Source: a bacterium (GTDB lineage: Bacteria > Babelota > Babeliae > Babelales > Vermiphilaceae). Taken from it: a stretch of DNA of 34,074 nt. Positions within the stretch are counted from its first letter, which is position 1. Every line of letters starts with the position of its first letter. Positions 8,168 through 17,381 of this stretch are shown here, one piece after another. A program made the position numbers and the translations under genes. The stretch lies in NCBI GenBank assembly GCA_021777215.1, contig JAJYDS010000001.1:105622-139695 (forward strand). The letters run 5' to 3'. The notes beneath the pieces are model-generated. The model ran no database searches. It saw only the letters and a list, made by a program, of their open reading frames with translations, and was not told the origin of the DNA.

Positions 8168-9223
8168 ATGGATAAGAAGGAATATAAACCGTTAATTATT
8201 CCTCGATTGAGCTGGAACAAAAAACAGCTAACTGACACCTTTGGTGAATTGGTAGCGCAACCACTTGAACCTGGGTTTGGTATTACATTAGGTAATGCTT
8301 TGCGACGAGTTCTGTTGGGAGCTGTTGAGGGATCTGCGGTAACGTCCGTTATTATTAAGGGCGTGAATAATGAGTTTTCGACGCTGCCAGGAGTTGCGGA
8401 AGATGCTATGCAGTTGGTGTTGAACATCAAGCAAATAGTTATTCGCAACAAATCGGGCAAACCAGGTATCATGCGGTTGCAGGTAAAAGGTGAGAAAGTT
8501 GCGCGTGTTTCTGATATTAAAGCAGACGATCATCTTGAGTTGGTTAACAAAGATCATGTGATCGGACAAGTGGTGGCCGGTGGTGAACTGGACATTCAAT
8601 TTTTTGTCGAGTCTGGCAGAGGATATCACGCGGCGCAATGGCCTGAGGAAAAGGCATTTCAAGAAGACGGTCGTATGTACCTTGATGCGATGTTTTCTCC
8701 GATCAGAAAGGTCATGTTTGACGTTGAAAAGACGCGTGTTGGTGGTGAAATCGATTATGATAAACTGACTCTCCGTATTCATACGGATGGTGCAGAGAAT
8801 CCACTCGATGTATTACACTATGCGGTATCAGTCTTGCGTACACAGCTAGAACACTTCTTGGCGAGCGCGGAGATTCCCTTTAATGAGATTTCCAAAGAGC
8901 CTGATCTTGTTGGTGCAAAAGAGCCAGTACAGTTAGGTGAACTTGGATTAAAGGGTGTGCCTGTTGAATTATTGCTCAAGCCAATTGATGAGTTAGAGCT
9001 TTCAGTTCGTGCGCACAACTGTCTTATCCAAGCGGATATCAAACGTGTTATCGATTTGGTTAATTTGAGCGAAGATGATGTGCTCAAAATTAAAAATTTT
9101 GGTCGCAAGTCTTTAACCGAAGTAAAAGATAGTATGAAGGCGTTTGGTCTTTCTTTTGGTATGGGTATTCGCGAAGATGATATCAAGCGCTTGCTTCAAA
9201 CAAAAGAAGAACCACACGATTAA
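8168..9223 (+). CDS. rpoA: DNA-directed RNA polymerase subunit alpha
   Basis: The alpha subunit dimerises to nucleate RNA polymerase assembly, and its C-terminal domain touches promoter UP elements and activators. The N-terminal domain shows FGELVAQPLEPGFGITLGNA followed by LRRVLLGAVEGSAVTSV. The helix-hairpin-helix C-terminal domain occupies roughly residues 270-340, with IDELELSVRAHNCLIQADI and VLKIKNFGRKSLTEVKD. At 351 residues it is slightly long. GGGAG precedes the ATG. It sits between rpsD and rplQ as in the alpha operon. Confidence 0.96.
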   Translation: MDKKEYKPLIIPRLSWNKKQLTDTFGELVAQPLEPGFGITLGNALRRVLLGAVEGSAVTSVIIKGVNNEFSTLPGVAEDAMQLVLNIKQIVIRNKSGKPGIMRLQVKGEKVARVSDIKADDHLELVNKDHVIGQVVAGGELDIQFFVESGRGYHAAQWPEEKAFQEDGRMYLDAMFSPIRKVMFDVEKTRVGGEIDYDKLTLRIHTDGAENPLDVLHYAVSVLRTQLEHFLASAEIPFNEISKEPDLVGAKEPVQLGELGLKGVPVELLLKPIDELELSVRAHNCLIQADIKRVIDLVNLSEDDVLKIKNFGRKSLTEVKDSMKAFGLSFGMGIREDDIKRLLQTKEEPHD

Positions 9224-9348
9224 AAAGAACGCATAACAAGAGCACGAATAGTCAGTGCATCAAAAAATGCACAAAGCTAGTTGAAGGAATCGATTAAAAA
9301 CGAACTTTAATCGTGCGATTACATAGCGCAAGTTAGATAGGTACTGCC

Positions 9349-9705
9349 ATGATGCATCAAAATGCAAAAAAGAAGTTGAATTGCAAACCGGCGCACAAGA
9401 AAGCCCTTATGCGTAATCAGATTATTCACCTGATTACGTATGGTCACTTGGTTACCACCAAGGTGCGGGTGAAAGAAGTGCAACGGTTAACTGAAAAATT
9501 GGTAACCATAGCGCGTTCTGGTAACGATTTCAATGTTCGTCGCCGCGTAATGGCATTATTGCCATACAAAGAAGAAGCTATTGTTAAATTGATCAATGAA
9601 ATTGCACCAAGATATGTGAGCCGTCCTGGTGGCTATACTCGTGTGATTCCTATGGGAAGACGCATGAGTGACACAGCGACTGTTGCTCGTCTTGAGTGGG
9701 TGTAA
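9349..9705 (+). CDS. rplQ: 50S ribosomal protein L17
   Basis: L17 is a large-subunit protein near the exit tunnel. The 118 residues contain MRNQIIHLITYGHLVTTKVR, the LVTIARSG segment and the C-terminal RPGGYTRVIPMGRRMSDTA motif. Two adjacent ATGs (9349, 9352) could serve as start. The gap of 125 nt from rpoA holds no gene that I can see. A terminator follows 33 nt after the stop, so this is the last gene of the operon. Confidence 0.95.
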   Translation: MMHQNAKKKLNCKPAHKKALMRNQIIHLITYGHLVTTKVRVKEVQRLTEKLVTIARSGNDFNVRRRVMALLPYKEEAIVKLINEIAPRYVSRPGGYTRVIPMGRRMSDTATVARLEWV

Positions 9706-9738
9706 TATCGCGCTGATCTGAATCGAGCGCAAAATTTT

Positions 9739-9783
9739 AAGAGCAGTATCTTTTCCGCAGGGAAAAGCATACTGCTCTTTTTG
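9739..9783 (+). terminator. intrinsic terminator of the spc/alpha operon
   Basis: The arms 9739-9756 and 9761-9779 are complementary over 18 pairs with one bulged C and a loop of about four bases. The 3' arm runs into five T. This is the strongest hairpin terminator in the window and marks the end of the ribosomal operon after rplQ. Confidence 0.9.
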
Positions 9784-9826
9784 CTATGCATTACTTTTCT
9801 CTTTTACTTATATTGCTCTCATTTCG

Positions 9827-9856
9827 TTGCCTTTGTAAAAAAAAATTAATTATAGT
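9827..9856 (+). promoter_or_regulatory. candidate sigma70-type promoter
   Basis: TTGCCT (9827-9832) and TATAGT (9851-9856) are separated by 18 nt of very A-rich DNA. The pair lies directly after the ribosomal terminator and 50 nt before the next start codon, so it would drive the 778-residue exported protein. The -35 element matches the consensus at four of six positions and the -10 at five of six. Confidence 0.45.
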
Positions 9857-9906
9857 CGGTAATGATGTCGGGTAGATTGTGAAGTTGAGTAAATATGAGG
9901 AGCGGT

Positions 9907-12243
9907 ATGAATGGTAGGATATTTCTTGTCGCAATAGCGGGTATGACCATACGTTTTGGTTTTCTCCTGAGTGAGCCACCTTCCAATGTGCCTCTTCGCA
10001 CACCTCTTTCCACTAATAGATTGGCTATACTTCTTGATGAGGGGGAAGGAACGGGAGAAAACTTTGTATCATCTCTATCAAATGAGCTTAATGCTTTTTT
10101 TATCCAAAAAACGGTGCCGATTCTTTTTACGACAGCTCTCTGGGATAGATTTATGCTTATGCGTCAGTTGGTGTCCGATATTAAAAATCTGAGTAGACCA
10201 GAAGTTGATAAGCGCCATGGTGATTTGAAAAAGCTTTTGGGAAGTGATTATGATGTGGGGATACGGGCGCTGAGTCTCCAATTGAGAGCGTTAGATGCTT
10301 ATAAAAATGATAAGACAGAAGAAGCCGCAGTATTATCACAGCAGTTGAAAGACCTACTGAAGTTAGCTCAAAATGTTATCTATGTAACGGAGTTTAATGA
10401 AGCCTGTTTGCTTACTTCTCGCGTTTCATTTAACCACGAGGAGTGGTATTGCACACGATTTGGCGAGCGATTTTTGTTGTTTGTGCCAAAGATATATGCG
10501 GATAAAAAGGGCGAGAACCTTGGTCTATCGATAAAACGAGAGACTATTTCTCATGAATTGACCGACGTTTTTCTAACCTGGGATCGACTCAAAAATCGTC
10601 TTAAAAAAAATTGGCTGCGGGGGTTGCCAGTTATTGGTCGTTTTACGGCGAAGGAAAAGCCTCTGGGTCAAGTGTTTTTGGAGTTGTTTAATCCCATTTT
10701 TGATATGAAGCGTATTAACCAAATGCGTACTGAGGGGAAGCCCTTACGTTGGACGCTATTTCTCAATGGGCATGGTGAACAAGAGAAAGAAGGAATAAAG
10801 TGGGCAAACCGGCGTGAAGAAGGTGAGGCCAGAGGATTAATTGAAAATTTGGAAAACTGGCAGGAAGGACTTTCTAAATTGTTGAATGAGCGCTATGAAC
10901 TAACGGTAAAACGTAACGCATTGGTTGACCAGCGAGAGCGTTTACAAAAAAGACCGTTTTTTGAGCAAGCATATCTCGACGCGAGTATTAAGCTTCACGA
11001 TACGCAGATAGAGTATAAAGATGAATATATTTCGAGTTATAACAACTCAATAAACCAGACAACACAGCTTCTGAATGACCTTATTAATAAACAAAAAAAA
11101 GTTAAGAAGGTTGAGGGGTTTATTGCTTCATTTTCTATTCCTGAATTTAAAACGCTGCTCGGTTACCTATCAAAAAAGATAGATACGTCGGTTTTTGCAT
11201 ATATAAGCTGTTTTGTGGCTGGTTCGAATCTTTATAAAACATATCAGCGTGATCAAGAGTCCCAGTTAGTTGAAAAACATCCTTTTGTTATTGGCATGGC
11301 CGGCGTGACGGCCGGACCTTCTTCGGCTCCGGGGGTGAATGATGTTGAGAACTATCCACCGGATGAAACAGAAAAAGACATAGAACAGTATAAAAGTGCA
11401 GGAGTTACCTCAGCTTCAGATATTGAATCATTTTTTAGTATGTGTGAAAAAGATGAGCCGGTTGATTGGGCGAAAGCTTTTGAGGGCATTTTTGCATATT
11501 CTAAATTCCCGACTGAAAACATGCCTTTGGTAAAGTTTCCTGGCACCGAGTGGTTTATGGTTCCGGCACTTAAAGAAGAAGTGTTGCAGATAGGAAAAGT
11601 TATGGCAGCGACGCGGGATCCAAAGAAAAAACTGGTTTTGGCTGATCAAAAAGCGATTTTGTTATACGCGCCAGAGATACCTTTTTCTATCGGTTATGCA
11701 AAAAGAATGATTGATAAAGATAAAGTAAGGCAAGAGCCTTTAGTTGTTTCTATGATTCCTGGAAATGCTTGTCATCTGTTGAAAGATATTGATGCCTCAG
11801 AGTACGAGGCTTCACGCGTTTTAATGTCATTCTTTGGGTATCCGGATGTGCTGAGTGAAAAGTTTTTTTTCATACACAGTATTCACGCGACAAACGATGT
11901 GTTATCGACTCTGCCAAGGGTTTCCTCTGTTCTGTCCGATGTGTTCTGTATAAATCATGCCCAGTTAGATACATCAGCTATTAAAAAAATCTTTTCTGGT
12001 GCAATTCCTACGAGTAGCAATGTCATTTGTTTTACTCTTGAGGATGTAGCGTATGGATGGGTATGGCCAAGTGAGGGGCGTATAAACTTTTCAGGAAATA
12101 CTCCAATAAAAATAGATGCTGGGTATACCAAGGTTTTACGTTCTTATTTGGATAAAAAATATCCAAAATCAGAAGGTTTTTCCCCTGAAAAAAGAGAAAC
12201 ACTTATCAAAGTGCTTAAAAAAAGGCTCGAAATTAAAAAATAA
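9907..12243 (+). CDS. large exported protein with possible clan CD (caspase/clostripain-like) peptidase motifs
   Basis: The 778-residue protein begins with a signal peptide (MNGRIFLVAIAGM). I choose ATG 9907 over ATG 9895 because AGGAG lies just before it. The middle has a His-Gly motif at the end of a hydrophobic strand (WTLFLNGHG, H289), then a charged coiled-coil stretch of about 110 residues. A second hydrophobic strand ending in a cysteine follows (VFAYISCFVAGSNL, C435). This His-Gly / strand-Cys layout is what clan CD cysteine peptidases show, but the spacing is larger than usual because of the coiled coil. The C-terminal 300 residues match nothing I recognise. The catalytic reading is inference; a non-enzymatic secreted protein remains possible. 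Confidence 0.8.
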   Translation: MNGRIFLVAIAGMTIRFGFLLSEPPSNVPLRTPLSTNRLAILLDEGEGTGENFVSSLSNELNAFFIQKTVPILFTTALWDRFMLMRQLVSDIKNLSRPEVDKRHGDLKKLLGSDYDVGIRALSLQLRALDAYKNDKTEEAAVLSQQLKDLLKLAQNVIYVTEFNEACLLTSRVSFNHEEWYCTRFGERFLLFVPKIYADKKGENLGLSIKRETISHELTDVFLTWDRLKNRLKKNWLRGLPVIGRFTAKEKPLGQVFLELFNPIFDMKRINQMRTEGKPLRWTLFLNGHGEQEKEGIKWANRREEGEARGLIENLENWQEGLSKLLNERYELTVKRNALVDQRERLQKRPFFEQAYLDASIKLHDTQIEYKDEYISSYNNSINQTTQLLNDLINKQKKVKKVEGFIASFSIPEFKTLLGYLSKKIDTSVFAYISCFVAGSNLYKTYQRDQESQLVEKHPFVIGMAGVTAGPSSAPGVNDVENYPPDETEKDIEQYKSAGVTSASDIESFFSMCEKDEPVDWAKAFEGIFAYSKFPTENMPLVKFPGTEWFMVPALKEEVLQIGKVMAATRDPKKKLVLADQKAILLYAPEIPFSIGYAKRMIDKDKVRQEPLVVSMIPGNACHLLKDIDASEYEASRVLMSFFGYPDVLSEKFFFIHSIHATNDVLSTLPRVSSVLSDVFCINHAQLDTSAIKKIFSGAIPTSSNVICFTLEDVAYGWVWPSEGRINFSGNTPIKIDAGYTKVLRSYLDKKYPKSEGFSPEKRETLIKVLKKRLEIKK

Positions 12244-12392
12244 AAACCACTATCAGAACAGTGTGGCATAGAATTTGCAGCTGTGACTGCGTCTTGAGTG
12301 AGTAAAAAAGAAAGTACTCGTACCAATTGTTTTTGTGGCTATCTCCTTAGGGGGAGGCTGTGTGAGGCATTGGTATATACGCTAAAAAATAG

Positions 12393-12438
12393 AGGCCAAT
12401 TGGTATGAGATATCCGTCTTGAGCCCGTTGGCCTTTTT
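12393..12438 (+). terminator. possible terminator with long loop
   Basis: AGGCCAA (12393-12399) and TTGGCCT (12428-12434) are perfectly complementary and are followed by a T run. The loop of 28 nt is long, so efficiency is uncertain. It lies 150 nt behind the large exported protein gene and directly before a promoter candidate. Confidence 0.4.
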
Positions 12439-12439
12439 A

Positions 12440-12468
12440 TTGACTAATTTTGTTGCTCGCCGTATGGT
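12440..12468 (+). promoter_or_regulatory. candidate sigma70-type promoter
   Basis: TTGACT (12440-12445) and TATGGT (12463-12468) have the ideal 17-nt spacing. The -35 element matches five of six consensus bases. The ATG of the small coiled-coil protein gene is 34 nt after the -10 element. Confidence 0.5.
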
Positions 12469-12502
12469 AATGGACGAATCGAATAATCCAGAGGAGTGAT
12501 AT

Positions 12503-12916
12503 ATGAAGAAATCAGGTGTAATACTGTTTTTAGGTATATGTGTCGGATCGTTTGTTTGTGCCGCAGATACAGCCACACAAACGAATGAGCAGGGTGGAGA
12601 AAAAAAAGTAGATGATCTTCTGAGTGTGATGATGCGAAATTCGGTGCAGGAGGGCACACTCCCTATTAAAAAAGATACGCGCGAGTTAAAGCAACGCGTA
12701 GAAAATATTGAAAAAAAATTGAGTGATGCTGCTGTCCATGAGCAACAACTTGATGCGGAAAATCAAAAGAGAATGCAAGAAGTACAACGTTGCGAAAAAG
12801 GATTACAAGAACTTGGTTCTACTATGGCGGAAGATCCTACCCGCAGAAAGCTTCTTTTAGGTGGCTGCGCGGGCGCAGGAGCGGTAACTGCTCTGTTGTT
12901 TTTGTTTCTGCTCTAA
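12503..12916 (+). CDS. small exported coiled-coil protein with C-terminal membrane anchor
   Basis: I do not recognise a family. The 137-residue protein has a clear signal peptide (MKKSGVILFLGICVGSFVCA, then ADT), a coiled-coil region at about residues 55-105 (heptads with RELKQRVENIEKKLSDAA), and a final hydrophobic segment of about 22 residues ending the protein. It would therefore stand in the periplasm, anchored by its C-terminus. Just before the final segment there is RRKLLLGGC, which looks like a Tat or lipobox motif but is at the wrong end. GAGGAG precedes the start. It has its own promoter candidate and terminator, so it is a single-gene unit. Confidence 0.75.
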   Translation: MKKSGVILFLGICVGSFVCAADTATQTNEQGGEKKVDDLLSVMMRNSVQEGTLPIKKDTRELKQRVENIEKKLSDAAVHEQQLDAENQKRMQEVQRCEKGLQELGSTMAEDPTRRKLLLGGCAGAGAVTALLFLFLL

Positions 12917-12957
12917 TTTTTTTGATTTGAGAAAAAAAGTATACTCTCATTTTTTGA

Positions 12958-12987
12958 GGGTCTGCTCTCAAGAACAGACCCTTTTTT
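12958..12987 (+). terminator. intrinsic terminator after the small coiled-coil gene
   Basis: GGGTCTG (12958-12964) pairs with CAGACCC (12975-12981) around a 10-nt loop, followed by six T. It ends 3 nt before the stop codon of the convergent sbcC gene. In the sbcC direction no T run follows the hairpin, so it should work mainly for the + strand. Confidence 0.8.
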
Positions 12988-12989
12988 AT

Positions 12990-15713
12990 TTATCCCTGCT
13001 CAAAAACAGTAACTTTACTGCCACTCGCTTCTTTTTCTACGATCATATGCACAGGAAATTGGTCTTTCATTGAATTCAAATGTGAGACGATAATAATTTT
13101 TGAAAAATCTTCTTGAATTGCATAAATCGCATTCATCATATGGGTAAGCCCTTCTTCATCTTGTGAGCCGAATCCTTCATCGATTATGAGAGTTTGAAGT
13201 GAGGTGCCGGCACGTCGGGCCAGTAGTTTTGAGATGGCAATCCTTAGGGCAAAATCGATGCGGAATGCTTCTCCTCCTGAAAAAAGTTCATATGAACGTA
13301 AACCGCTCGTATCAGAGATATTAATGTCGAGAGTTTCGCGTGTGCCGCCCTTTTTTAAATCTTTAAGTGATTCAATGCTGATATGTGCTTGATTATTGGT
13401 TAATTTAGCTAATATATCATTGGCAGCCTGTTCAATTTCGGGAATTGCTTCTTCGATTAATAATGCTTGAATGCCATCTTTACTGATGGCATGTGCAATA
13501 GCTTGATAATCGCTGATGAGTGTTTCAGTGTTGGCCAGGAGCTCTTGATGTTCCAGTGACTCTTTTTTGAGTTTTTCCAGTGCGAGCAATTGTGATTCTA
13601 GACTTCCTTTTTTATGGATCAGTTCATCTTTTTGTGCGCCGAGTAGCGATTGCTTTTGGGCAAGTTCTTGTTCTTGTTGCGCGAGAGTCTGTTCTTCTGT
13701 CTTTAATTGTTCAAAAGGAATCAGTTTGTGGTTGATATCCTGTATTTCTTGTTTAATTTTTTTGAGAGACCTGCATAATTGTGCGACATCTTGCATGCGT
13801 TGTTCTTGGCGCGCAAACTCTTTTTGTATGAGCTCTTTTTCTGCCGTTTGTTGTTCCAGCTGCTTGAGCTGCACTGTGAGAGCTAAATAGGTTTTTTGGT
13901 CGTACGTGGTGCGGGCCATTTCTTTTTCTAAGAGTTGGGCAGTTTGTGCAAGTTTTGTATATTCCTCATCTTTTACCAATGTATTGAGTCCTTCTTTTTC
14001 AATGAGGCTCAACCGGTCTTTTTCTTGAGCATATCCTTGTTGCAGTTTGTTTTCTTGGTTCTTTGTTTCGTATATCTGTTTTTCGAGCGCAGTTTCTAGC
14101 TGGGTTAGTTTATCCCGTGTTTGTATTTGTTGTTCCAGCTGCGCTTGGAGTGCAGCGACCGATTCGGCTGTTTTTTGCGCATTTTTGAGTATTTCATGCT
14201 GATTAATAAGAACTATTTTTAGTTTCTGTATGATCGTGCTTATTTTTTGCAATCGATAGGCAAGAAACTGCTCTTGTTCATCAAATTTTTGTTTTAAAAA
14301 GCGTTTGCGCGCGGCAGATAAATTTTGCTCACACAGGGGGCAGCTTGGGTTTGTTTCATCATGGGCCAAGTTTTTTTTCTGTGCAATGCTCGCTTGTTCT
14401 GTTTTAAGGAGATTGCCCTGTGCAATATATTTTTGATAATATTCTTTGCGTCTTTCAAATTGGCGTGTCAGTGTCTCATGATTGACGAGTGCTTTTTTAT
14501 ACTGCGCCATGAGTGTCTCTTGTTGAGCAATCTGCGCCAAAACAACCTTTTTTTCCTGGCTTGCGAGTGTTTGTTGTTGTATTAACTGCTTAAGAGTTGT
14601 CTGTGCTACCTGTAACTCAAGATGTGCTCGTTCGACCAGTACTTTTTGTTTGGTAAGGGCTTGAGAGTGTGCCTCTTGTAAGCGCTGTGCAACAGCTTGA
14701 AACTTTTCTTTCTGCTGCAGATACTGTTGTTTGAGCTCTAATTGTTGGTGTAGTTTTTGCTGCTCGCTATGGAGCGCCTCTGTTATTCTTCTTTTTTCTA
14801 TTTCAAGTTCTTCCGTACTCGGCATACTGAGCATTTTTTTGTGTACAGTTCTCCACTCACGAGAAATAATTGAAATTTTTTCTTTTAATTCGTATGCATT
14901 TTTGTTTTTTTGGTCGAGTTGAAATTGTAAAATTTGTGCTTCTTTTTGTTTATCAAAATAGAGTTTTTTAGTCTGTTCGTGTCTGTTTTTTTCTTGCGTG
15001 AGGGTACATTCGAGTTGTGTGTGGAGTTTAAGAGCCTTCACAACGTTTGTCTGTTCTTGTTCTATAGTAGTTGCTTGCTCTAATGCGCGTTCTCGTTGCT
15101 CCTGAAGTGCGGAGAGCTGGGCTTTCTGCACGGTTGCTGCACGAGCTTTTTCAAAGGCAAGGGTACGTACTGCGTCATATTTATTTAACCCCAGAATTGC
15201 CGCTAAAATCTCTTTTCGTTCCTTGGGTGATTTTTTTGAAAATTCGTTTGCCTGTCCCTGTCGCAAGAAGGCTGAATTGACGAAAGAATCAAAGTCAAGG
15301 TTGAGTGTTTGTTCTATGCGTTCTTGCGTTTCCCTGAGTGTTTTTCCGGTCAAAGGTCTATATGTTTGAGAGACCTCATCCCAGATGCCAAAATCAAGAT
15401 TGGTCACCTGCTTATTATTGGGCATGAGAGAAAATTCGCGTTTGGTGCGATACTGCCGGCCATTAAATAAAAAATCGAGAGATACGAGCATGTGTGTCTG
15501 GCCTAAGCGCATAAGACCGACATCTGGTTTTGTTGCGCCAGATACTTTGCGTGCTTGTCCCCAGACTGCCCACGTTAGAGCATCAAGAAGTGCCGATTTG
15601 CCATGGCCATTTTTACCCGAGAGGCAGAGTAGTCGATAGGGTGAAAATGAGATTGTCTGCGTATCGGGGCCATAACTGAGGAAATTACGAATTTGTAGTT
15701 TTAATGGAATCAT
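12990..15713 (-). CDS. sbcC: nuclease SbcCD subunit C (Rad50-like ATPase)
   Basis: SbcC is the SMC-like ATPase of the SbcCD complex, which opens DNA hairpins and processes double-strand breaks together with the nuclease SbcD. The 907-residue protein has a Walker A (GKNGHGKS, residues 33-40) after the typical NFLSYG start. Long coiled-coil arms follow, with a zinc hook CPLC at C458/C461 in the middle. The ABC signature LFSGGE is near residue 812 and Walker B LIIDE around 845. The gene stands alone on the minus strand between + strand units, and no sbcD is in the window. No strong ribosome binding site is visible before the ATG. The 244-nt region upstream to the next gene shows no clear promoter. 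Confidence 0.94.
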   Translation of the reverse strand: MIPLKLQIRNFLSYGPDTQTISFSPYRLLCLSGKNGHGKSALLDALTWAVWGQARKVSGATKPDVGLMRLGQTHMLVSLDFLFNGRQYRTKREFSLMPNNKQVTNLDFGIWDEVSQTYRPLTGKTLRETQERIEQTLNLDFDSFVNSAFLRQGQANEFSKKSPKERKEILAAILGLNKYDAVRTLAFEKARAATVQKAQLSALQEQRERALEQATTIEQEQTNVVKALKLHTQLECTLTQEKNRHEQTKKLYFDKQKEAQILQFQLDQKNKNAYELKEKISIISREWRTVHKKMLSMPSTEELEIEKRRITEALHSEQQKLHQQLELKQQYLQQKEKFQAVAQRLQEAHSQALTKQKVLVERAHLELQVAQTTLKQLIQQQTLASQEKKVVLAQIAQQETLMAQYKKALVNHETLTRQFERRKEYYQKYIAQGNLLKTEQASIAQKKNLAHDETNPSCPLCEQNLSAARKRFLKQKFDEQEQFLAYRLQKISTIIQKLKIVLINQHEILKNAQKTAESVAALQAQLEQQIQTRDKLTQLETALEKQIYETKNQENKLQQGYAQEKDRLSLIEKEGLNTLVKDEEYTKLAQTAQLLEKEMARTTYDQKTYLALTVQLKQLEQQTAEKELIQKEFARQEQRMQDVAQLCRSLKKIKQEIQDINHKLIPFEQLKTEEQTLAQQEQELAQKQSLLGAQKDELIHKKGSLESQLLALEKLKKESLEHQELLANTETLISDYQAIAHAISKDGIQALLIEEAIPEIEQAANDILAKLTNNQAHISIESLKDLKKGGTRETLDINISDTSGLRSYELFSGGEAFRIDFALRIAISKLLARRAGTSLQTLIIDEGFGSQDEEGLTHMMNAIYAIQEDFSKIIIVSHLNSMKDQFPVHMIVEKEASGSKVTVFEQG

Positions 15714-15957
15714 GGTCTTGCTTAAAAAAGGGTATCAGTATTTTTATCATGTGCATTGATTAGTGTACCAGGCATAGGGAGTAAGCGTAAGCGTTGGCAT
15801 TTGGGTCTGTTCATGCGATACTATACCCTTCGAGTGCGTCAACAATCTGGGAAGTATAAAGTTCGTTAAAATGTTTTTTTTAGCGTTAAGGCGGGGCACG
15901 GTTACGAAGTCTTTGCTCTTTGTTATGAGTTTTGTTTTTTGGTAAGAAAGTTGTGCG

Positions 15958-17367
15958 ATGCAAGATACTATTTTTAGAGAGTATGATATTCGAGGTGTTG
16001 TCGGCGCTGAATTATCTGTCGAAAGAGCCTATGATTTGGCTCGTGCTATTGCCTTTTATTTGGTAGAAAAAAATCCAGCAATTACGACTATCGCTTTGGG
16101 TATGGATGGGCGTATCCATTCACCAGCGCTTAAAGAGCAGGTATGCAAGGGATTGCTCGATAGTGGATTGTCGGTGACTTTTCTTGGAGTTTGTCCTTCA
16201 CCGGCGCTCTATTTTGCATTGCATACCTTACCTGTGCAAGCCGGTATCATGATAACAGCTTCGCATAACCCCAAAGAATATAATGGACTTAAAATTTGTC
16301 TGGGTACTGATTCAGTATCGGGCAAAGAAATTACTGCCATTAAAGAGCTTTTTAAAGCGGGCGTGCAGCGTAGCCATACCGGCAAAAAAGGGGTATATCA
16401 GGAATATCCAATCATTGAACCATATGTGTCTATGCTTGTTGAAAAATTTCCCCATTTGTATGGCATGCAGATTCCTGCGGTAATTGATTGCGGTAATGGC
16501 GTCGCCGGAACTGTTTTTCCCGAGCTGATACGGCGTATGAATTGGCGCAATGTTCAGCTGTTGTACGCTGAAGTTGATGGTACTTATCCTCATCATACTG
16601 CCGATCCTACGGTCGAAAAAAACATGGCTGATGTAAAAAAAGTGCTTGCGACTACGCACGCAGTAGTTGGCCTGGGGCTGGATGGTGATGCTGATCGTAT
16701 GGCTGCCATGACCAAAGAGGGAGAGCTGGTGGTAGGCGATCGGCTACTCGCTCTTTTTGCTCAATATATTGCAGCCGACCATTCCGGTGCAGCAGTAGTT
16801 TTTGATGTAAATGCATCAAACGCATTGGTGCAGACGCTCAAAAAAATTGGCTTACGCGGCTGTATGTCTCCCGTCGGGTTTCCGATCGTGAAAGCATACG
16901 CAAAGAAAGAAAACGCACTCCTGGCAGGTGAGCTGAGTTGTCACTTTTTGTTTAAAGATCGCTATTTTGGCTATGACGATGGTATTTATTCTGCCCTCCG
17001 TTTATTTGAGATACTCGTTGCGACAGGAAAAACACTGACCGAATTGCTTTCAACGATGCCAAAACTCGTAAGTACTCCGGCAATTCGGATGGTGTGCAGA
17101 GAAGAAGATAAGAAAAAAATCGTGCATGCGGTGCATGAGTATCTTATGCGTAAACCGGGGCTTGAATTAATAACCATCGATGGTGTTCGCGCACAGTTTC
17201 CTTATGGATGGGGCATTATTCGCGCATCCAATACTGAACCCAAAATTATGGTGCGCTGTGAGGCTTCTACGTTTGAGCAGGTACAGGATCTTAAACGAGA
17301 GTTTTATCAGGCGCTACTACCCTTTTTTGATGCAGCCTATTTGCAAGCCCAGCTTGGGTTCTCATAA
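15958..17367 (+). CDS. manB: phosphomannomutase/phosphoglucomutase
   Basis: This alpha-D-phosphohexomutase interconverts hexose 6- and 1-phosphates for sugar nucleotide synthesis. The catalytic phosphoserine is S102 in MITASHNPKEYNG. The Mg2+ loop is DGDAD (D242, D244, D246). The sugar-binding loop is GELSCH (324-329), a variant of the usual GEMSGH with Cys replacing Gly. The phosphate-binding loop RASNTEP is near the C-terminus. The 469-residue length fits the PMM/PGM group, but substrate preference cannot be read from sequence, so the symbol is tentative. nfo follows after 14 nt, suggesting cotranscription. Confidence 0.9.
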   Translation: MQDTIFREYDIRGVVGAELSVERAYDLARAIAFYLVEKNPAITTIALGMDGRIHSPALKEQVCKGLLDSGLSVTFLGVCPSPALYFALHTLPVQAGIMITASHNPKEYNGLKICLGTDSVSGKEITAIKELFKAGVQRSHTGKKGVYQEYPIIEPYVSMLVEKFPHLYGMQIPAVIDCGNGVAGTVFPELIRRMNWRNVQLLYAEVDGTYPHHTADPTVEKNMADVKKVLATTHAVVGLGLDGDADRMAAMTKEGELVVGDRLLALFAQYIAADHSGAAVVFDVNASNALVQTLKKIGLRGCMSPVGFPIVKAYAKKENALLAGELSCHFLFKDRYFGYDDGIYSALRLFEILVATGKTLTELLSTMPKLVSTPAIRMVCREEDKKKIVHAVHEYLMRKPGLELITIDGVRAQFPYGWGIIRASNTEPKIMVRCEASTFEQVQDLKREFYQALLPFFDAAYLQAQLGFS

Positions 17368-17381
17368 GTGGGTGTACGAAA

